Of a stretch of DNA of 64,000 bases, positions 58,509 to 64,000 are shown piece by piece. Location: NCBI GenBank assembly GCA_942159475.1, contig OW804096.1:38935744-38999743 (forward strand), read 5' to 3'. A program made the position numbers and the translations under genes. The stretch's first letter is position 1, and the number at the start of each line of letters is the position of its first letter. The DNA comes from Sthenelais limicola. Lineage: Eukaryota; Annelida; Polychaeta; Phyllodocida; Sigalionidae. A model generated the notes under the pieces. The model searched no databases and was not told the origin of the DNA. It saw only the letters and a program-made list of their open reading frames with translations.

Positions 58509-59060
58509 CTAAAAACAGCTATCAGTCTCATCAACCCCTATTAAACATTCATGGTCGGGTTTAGAGGTGGGTTTGGGACTTGAGCAGCATAATGTGCAGC
58601 GTTGATTTATTTTATGAAGTCGGTTTAAAAAAGGTAAAATGTGAGAAAATACTGTGGATTTCTCATCTTCTGATTCTGATTCACATTCAGTTTCACCAAT
58701 GTGTTTTTGCCAATAGCGCTGGTGTGTTTCTACTATAGTATTCAACTCGCGATGTTTTAAAATAAGATCGCTAATTAAATCGATAACGTTGGTTGAATTG
58801 AGTTTAGAGCAAGCAAGTTCACATTTTGGGGAGTGTTTAATGTGCTCTATGGTGGGGTTGTCTCCTTCATTCCAAGAATGAAGTATTATTCCGCAGTGGT
58901 AACACTGAACAGAATCACGCCCGCCAAGATAAAAAAAACCAGCAACAGCTAAATCATCACAATTTATAAAAGATGTTTTCCACGAGGTGAAAGTGTTCAG
59001 TCTGGTATATAATTTGGAATAAACTGTAAATTTGGGGTTTGGCATAATATTGCTAGCCAT
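58509..59060 (-). CDS. Single-BIR inhibitor-of-apoptosis-like protein
   Basis: 183 aa, single exon. Residues about 20-83 form a BIR domain: RLNTFTSW, then AGFFYLGGRDSVQCYHC, then the zinc ligands C53, C56, H73 and C80 in exact C-x2-C-x16-H-x6-C spacing, with the typical GDNPTIEHIKHSPKC end. The C-terminal third has an acidic ESESEDE patch and scattered cysteines (CTLCC, DHEC) but no RING pattern. Unlike most baculovirus IAPs it therefore shows no visible ubiquitin-ligase domain. BIR proteins can bind caspases or IAP antagonists. In a virus-like element the likely role is blocking host cell death (inference). It was probably captured from a host gene. It is the last gene before the right TIR. 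Confidence 0.88.
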   Translation of the reverse strand: MASNIMPNPKFTVYSKLYTRLNTFTSWKTSFINCDDLAVAGFFYLGGRDSVQCYHCGIILHSWNEGDNPTIEHIKHSPKCELACSKLNSTNVIDLISDLILKHRELNTIVETHQRYWQKHIGETECESESEDEKSTVFSHILPFLNRLHKINQRCTLCCSSPKPTSKPDHECLIGVDETDSCF

Positions 59061-59554
59061 TATAGTGTATTTAGTTGTTTAAGACTCTGTTTTGTTGTTC
59101 TAAAAGAAACGATATATGGTATAATTGTTTGAATGAAAAATATTTCCCTTCTAAGTTTCTCCAATGAATTATTATATTCCTCCTTATGCTCATCCGATAA
59201 TGGGTAGTCTGGCTTTCCTTTAGCTAAACTGGTGGTGTATTGTCCAAGTTGGAATAATTCATTTCAGCAAAAGCACACAATTACAACCATCAACAAACAT
59301 GTGTGTTAGTCGGGTTAAGTCGAGTGCAGATGGGGTGATTGACACGGCTACATATATATATACACACTCCACATCTAAAAATAGACTGCATTAGTCATTT
59401 ATCGTCAATAACCCGATTCGTTCTGTTGTCCCCCCTTGTGTTCTCACCCTCCTAAGATGAATGGTTTTACATACATAACCTTGGGTCTACAGCCATACTA
59501 TGGTGACCCATATCTCTCCCCTAGACTCACAGTGTCTACTCAAAGTGTGGTCAT
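59061..59554. other. Promoter side of the BIR gene and diverged TIR block
   Basis: A (TA)-rich tatatatata box at 59351-59361 may serve the minus-strand BIR gene. At 59455-59550 there is a further diverged copy of the TIR internal block (ttttacatacataacc, actatggtgaccc). No gene is seen. Confidence 0.5.
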
Positions 59555-60209
59555 GTGTAGTATACGAATGTGGTGTTATGTTCAGGATAACAAGTCTGAA
59601 CTTGTCTTCTAAGATAAAGGTTTTTACATACATAACCTCGGGTCTATACCCTCACTATGGTGACCCATATCTCACCCCTAGGGTTACAGTGTCTAGACCA
59701 ATAATTATCTCAAGGGTATGACAAGTCTGAACTTGTCTTCTAAGATAAAGGGTTTTACATACATAACCTTGGGTCTATACCCTCACTACGGTAACCCATA
59801 TCCTAGGGTTAATAATATGCACTAAGCCACCTGTCTATCAATATAAACAACCCTGGGCTATATATATATATAACAATATAAACAAGGTTGTCCTATATAA
59901 TACTATAAACAAGGGTCTATACCCTCACTATGGTGACCCATATCCTAGGGTTAATAATATGCACTAAGCCACCTGTCTTTCAATATAAACAACCCTGGGC
60001 TATATATATATATATATATATAACAATATAAACAAGGTTGACCTATATAATACTATAAACAAGGTTGACCTTATAAGGGGGTGTCCTGACCTCATAAGGG
60101 TAAGGTTAAGGTCACCAATTAGTGACGTCAGTGACCTCATCAGGTCACTGACCTATTTAACAACACCTACATCGCAGGTACCCAGACGTTCGCCCCTTCC
60201 TTAACTACT
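59555..60209. repeat. Right terminal inverted repeat
   Basis: 655 bp, the inverse of 37362-38020. The outermost roughly 190 bp are identical. The four substitutions I found all lie in the inner part (for example ggtCtagac here against ggtAtagac on the left). It ends ...ccttaactact at 60209, directly before GATATC. Confidence 0.95.
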
Positions 60210-60215
60210 GATATC
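60210..60215. repeat. Target-site duplication, right (GATATC)
   Basis: Identical to 37356-37361. The sequence that follows (tcagaaccc) continues the MITE family 1 interior (tctcaaaatc in other copies). Confidence 0.85.
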
Positions 60216-61069
60216 TCAGAACCCATTTTCTCAAACTTATTTTCGAATATACCAAGGCATACCTAATATACTAAAAAATCTATTAATTTGAGTTTAATTT
60301 AGCAGAATCTACTGTGTAGCACTGCCGATTGTACATTTTTAGATAACCCATGTAGTTGCCTGTGGGTTAGAGAATAAGGGATTGTAGCATAAATAAGTGA
60401 CCACTCGCTTCTCTCCACCTTTGAAACCAGATGAAACAATTCTCACTTTCCATAAGCCAAGTGTGTCATAAATCAGCCAAAGTATTCTTGTAAACCCAGG
60501 TCATTCATCCCGGCCAACCAATCCATTTACCATCAATCTTTACAATAGAATCTAGAACAACAAATAGCTACCTGGAAAAAGTAAAATGGAAACATATTGT
60601 ACCACCAGCTTTCCAAGCACCCTTCACTGTACATATATGATAATCCAACATAGATTTGTGCTCCAGGATTAAGTTAAATCTATGTATAATTTTCAGCTGG
60701 AGAAAGCGAGGGAAGAGTCTCACAAGGCAGCCCGATGAATATTATATGAATCGCTATTAGAAAGTATATTAATGCGATGCAAACCATCGTCATTTCTAGT
60801 TATTTTTGTAAAAAGTTGCATTGTCAGTTGACATCGATAAAAACTTCTATTCTTTCCTACCCAACTGGAGATATCCTGTTGTTTTTACTGCAGAGTTTAA
60901 GAGTCCACATCTAAATTTCGGTGGCCCACTAATAAAAATCCGTTGCTGCACTTTTTATAGGGGAAACTACCAGTTGGTAGTTTTCCCGAAAGTAATTTTA
61001 TATTGGCAGTCTTTGGGGGAGTGTGTGTGGGGAGGGGGTTTGGGTTAGTCATCACATGGGAGTTCCTCA
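60216..61069. other. No gene; MITE tails
   Basis: Starts with the displaced tail of the MITE family 1 target and a MITE family 2 end at about 60285-60350. The rest has no supported gene. Confidence 0.5.
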
Positions 61070-61385
61070 AAATGTAATTTCTAGTTTGTAGTTTTTCGGA
61101 AGGTAGGTTTTTTGTTGGTAGTTTCTCTGAAGGAAATTTCACATTGGTAGTTTTTCGGAAGATAGGTTTGTTGTTGTATGTATCTCAGAAGGTAATTTCT
61201 CATTGATAGTTTTCTGGCATAAGACAGTTTATCATTGGTAGTTTCTGGAAGGTAGCTTTTTTTATGGTAGTTTCCCTGAAGGTGATTTCTCATTGTTAGG
61301 TTTCTGGAAGAGAATCATCTTTTTGGTAGTTTCCCAGAAGGTACTTTCTTATTGGTAGTTTTCGGGAAGGCAGCTTTCTAAATGC
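61070..61385. repeat. About 30-bp minisatellite
   Basis: Degenerate tandem units of the form ggtagtttctcggaaggtaa with endings such as tttctcattg. Opposite-strand frames here are repeat artefacts. Confidence 0.85.
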
Positions 61386-62055
61386 TTGTTTCTTTCCAAG
61401 AAGGTAATTCCTCATCGGTACTTTCCCATAGTCTGTTTTCCAGCCTGCCTGCAGTGCTCCCACATGACAGTGTGACAGGGTGGGTGGGTGGGTGGGTGGG
61501 TGGGTGGGAAGGGGGAGGGTGTAGTGGGGGAGCTATACAATCTAGCGCTGGTGTAAAGTGTGGCAAAACATTAATCTAGCGATCAATTTCCCGCCTCTTC
61601 TACAACGTTTACACTAATGCCGTATTCATCACACTTAAATCCTTGCCCATTAATATGCCATCTACACTTGTTTCAGCCCTCTCTATATTCTGCCTAAATA
61701 ACAACTACCTCTGCTGTTACTGTCGTGCCTAGACTGTTTTGGTGTAATAAATGGTCTAGGTTACCAAAAGCTGTACAATTTCAGTTTGGCAACTTCAGGT
61801 AGTAGTCCGAAATAGATATTTAGCTAGCAGTCAGAATTGAAAGATTTATTTTGGCACTTGTTTGACATTTTATTGGTTACAAGTTATACCAGTAAGGCAA
61901 ATATAATTGCTGTCTGCCTCTGCATCTGTCTCATTGACTCCCTGCCCTTCCTGTATATCACATACTGTATCTTTACTTCATCTTTCTCTTACTCCCCTGT
62001 CCTTTCTCCTTATCCATCGGTCTCCCTGGCCATGTCCCAATCTCTGTTACTCCTT
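61386..62055. other. No gene; (TGGG)n tract
   Basis: A (TGGG) run lies at 61480-61507. The rest is unremarkable. Confidence 0.6.
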
Positions 62056-62640
62056 GCCGCTTCTTCTATGCCTAACCTAACTGTCCCTCTGTCTCTCTTA
62101 ATTTCACCTGTCTGAACCCCTGCCTCTCTTAATTTAACCTACCTGTCCTCAATCTAACCAATCTGTCCCTTTGTTTCTCTTAACCAATTTGTCCCTCTGT
62201 CTCTATTCAATTACCCTATCTGTCCCTTGGTCTCTCTTAACCTATCTGTCCCTCTATCTTTCTGATTCCTCTCTTAGCCTATGCCTGATGCTGTCTCATT
62301 ATTTGATCTATCTGTCCCTCTGTCTCTCTTAACCAATCGGTCACTCTGTATCTCTTAACCTATCTGTCCCTCTGCCCCTCTTAATTTAATCTATCTGTCC
62401 CTCTGTTTCTCTTTATTATCTATCTGTCCCTCTGTCTCTCTTAACTTAACCAATCTCTCCCTCTGTCTCTCTTAATTCAATCTGTCTCTCCCTCCTCGGT
62501 CTCTCTTCACCTATTTCCCCCTCTATCTCTCTCAACCTATCAGTCACTCTGTCTCTCTTAATTCAATCTGTCTCTCCCTTCTCTGTCTCTCTTAACCTAT
62601 TTCTCCCTCTATCTCTCTGATTCCTCTCTTAGTCTTTCAT
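62056..62640. repeat. CT-rich minisatellite
   Basis: Many units of ctgtccctctgtctctctta followed by a variable aaccta-type part, about 30 bp each, strongly pyrimidine-biased on the plus strand. Confidence 0.85.
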
Positions 62641-64000
62641 GTTAGCACCACTCTCACCACCACTTCTGACAACCAACATCGTTTTTTATTTGTCATTTTC
62701 AATAAGAAGGAGGCTGAAGGTATAAATTACTGTTTAGAGAGGACATGAAGTGTCCAAGATGACAGCAGAAGCCTTTTTCTTGCTGCCTCTGTCTTTCAGT
62801 GCCTTAATAATGTTCCAATCGCAATTAAAGAGCTCTGTAAATATTTGTGTTTCCTTCACCATTCCATGGTCGTAAAATATCATTATTTTCCTCATGAGTA
62901 TTATCAATATCAATCTTATTTGGAGGAATTATAGCAAATCAGTTATTTTTATGATAATGTTTCCTATAATTATAACCTATTTTCTTAATTGTTTTCAGGG
63001 GGAATTCTTCCTCATATTTATAAGCTCACATCTGTAAAATTAGTAAACAATTAACATGAACAGACACAACTTAACAAAGAATTCAATATATGACCATATT
63101 ATATGTCCATTCCTATTGAGAGGTGCAATAAGTGTGTGTGTGGGGGGGGGGGGTGGCAATTAAAATGTTGTTATCTCATGCATATGATAAAAAGTACTTT
63201 GTCTAATAATAGCCTCTGCAGTTTGTTGATGTGATCCGCAGAGATCCAAATGTGCTTATTTAAGTTGTTCATTCCATACATCTATTAGTTTATGCCTAAC
63301 TATGAAATCAATAACTCAGACAATCGGCTTCGAATTCTTTGCAAAGCATGTCAACAAATCCATATGCATAGCCATAGGCAAATAGCCATAGAGAGTTGGG
63401 GATGCTTGCACGGTCTCTGGGACATTTTCAACAAGTTGGCTACTTTTTCAGTGTTATCTTATGATTTACACATGTAGTTCATCAAATTTATGCACCTATA
63501 ATAGATATAGAATGGAACTTGTTGTCGTAATCGAAAATTTATTGGACATGATTTGTCCACGCAGACAAATCTCGTCAAATAAATGTTTGCTTACTGGCAG
63601 CTTGTTCCATGCTCTCTTTATATATAAATATTATATACATGTTACAGTGATTCAAACTTAGCAGGATTATCATTTCTCTCTCGTAAATAAAACCAATTAT
63701 TCACGAGGAAGAACATCTAAATAACTGGGACTGATAACTCCAACAGTTGTCCAACCGTTTTCTTAATTTGTCAACAAACACTTTTGTAGATCCATAGTTT
63801 AGCCAAAGCCTAAGGCCTGGACTGTAAGCTATGAACTGACTCTTTCACAGACGATAAATAATGAATTATACTTGTTTTTAATGAATGATAATGTGATTGA
63901 CTTCGTAACAAATATACTTCATGCTAGTTGTTAACATACCAGTATTCCTTATAGGAATGCTAATACAAGCAGACATTAGGGGTGCACAAAAAGCAATAAA
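62641..64000. other. No gene seen
   Basis: A+T-rich, with a G-run at 63142-63153. Frames at 63292-63661 show no domain. Confidence 0.5.

Larger units (their letters stand above)
37362..60209. mobile_element. Complete Polinton/Maverick (adintovirus-like) element
   Basis: A 22,848-bp element with inverted termini beginning AG and ending CT, flanked by GATATC. It carries the diagnostic core set: protein-primed-type family B polymerase, A32/FtsK-like ATPase, retroviral-type integrase with chromodomain, and major and minor capsid proteins. It also carries at least five accessory genes and a tRNA-like array. Core genes are on the plus strand in the left half. Accessory genes fill the right half, mostly on the minus strand. 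No frame is broken, and the two TIRs differ by four substitutions plus two TA units, so the insertion is recent. It could equally be called an endogenous virus, because the capsid genes suggest virion formation (established for the group by capsid-gene homology). Confidence 0.96.

Noticed and set aside
1..64000. CRISPR arrays, bacterial operons, rRNA genes
   Set aside because: None seen. Introns, TATA boxes, AATAAA signals, MITEs and a class II tRNA point to an animal nuclear genome, and the minisatellites have no repeat-spacer pattern.

Overview
The window is animal-type genomic DNA, A+T-rich and crowded with repeats. I see no resident multi-exon host protein gene. A mobile, virus-like element of about 22.8 kb (37362-60209) is inserted in it. 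The repeats and the gene set suggest a marine invertebrate, possibly a lophotrochozoan, but the species cannot be read from this sequence. The only confident host gene is a tRNA-Leu(UAG) at 25269-25349 on the minus strand.

Flanks (1-37361 and 60210-64000). These hold minisatellites (1-690, 13257-13650, 61070-61385, 62056-62640) and at least three families of short terminally inverted (MITE-like) elements in many copies. They also hold a decayed non-LTR retrotransposon 3' fragment (10185-11145), a tRNA-derived SINE candidate (20555-20740) and simple repeats. The short ORFs here look like chance frames.

The element is a Polinton/Maverick (adintovirus-like). It has AG...CT termini, terminal inverted repeats of 659 and 655 bp differing by four substitutions and two TA units, and a 6-bp target duplication GATATC. 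The target was itself a copy of one of the flanking MITEs. Left arm: TIR, a probable spliced 5' leader with 292-bp tandem repeats, then the core genes, all on the plus strand. These are protein-primed-type DNA polymerase B (one 140-bp intron; 1752 aa), A32/FtsK-like packaging ATPase, two small basic ORFs, chromodomain integrase, minor capsid (penton-like), a lysine-rich core-like protein and the major capsid protein. From the first small basic ORF onward (46120-50782) they are packed almost end to end. All reading frames are intact, so the copy is young or recently active.

Right arm (50900-59550). This is a block of accessory genes, mostly spliced and mostly on the minus strand, that looks built for host interaction. 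It holds (i) a spliced type I membrane protein with an LRR-cap-like ectodomain and mucin-like stalk; (ii) a small spliced nuclear protein with an SV40-type basic motif and acidic C-terminus (plus strand); (iii) a small one-pass membrane protein; (iv) a four-exon regulatory protein with a CtBP-type PLDLS motif and a C-terminal PC4-like domain; (v) inside its last intron, an array of three well-formed and one decayed tRNA-like RNA units; and (vi) a single-BIR inhibitor-of-apoptosis-like protein.

Most notable: the polymerase carries a C-terminal NADAR-like (ADP-ribose processing) domain; the tRNA-like array has constant spacing between a CACGTG box, A box, B box and T-run, recalling viral Pol III RNAs; the PC4/CtBP protein recalls adenovirus E1A by its motif only; and I found no adenain-type maturation protease. 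Functions are inferred from motifs read by eye; no database search was possible.
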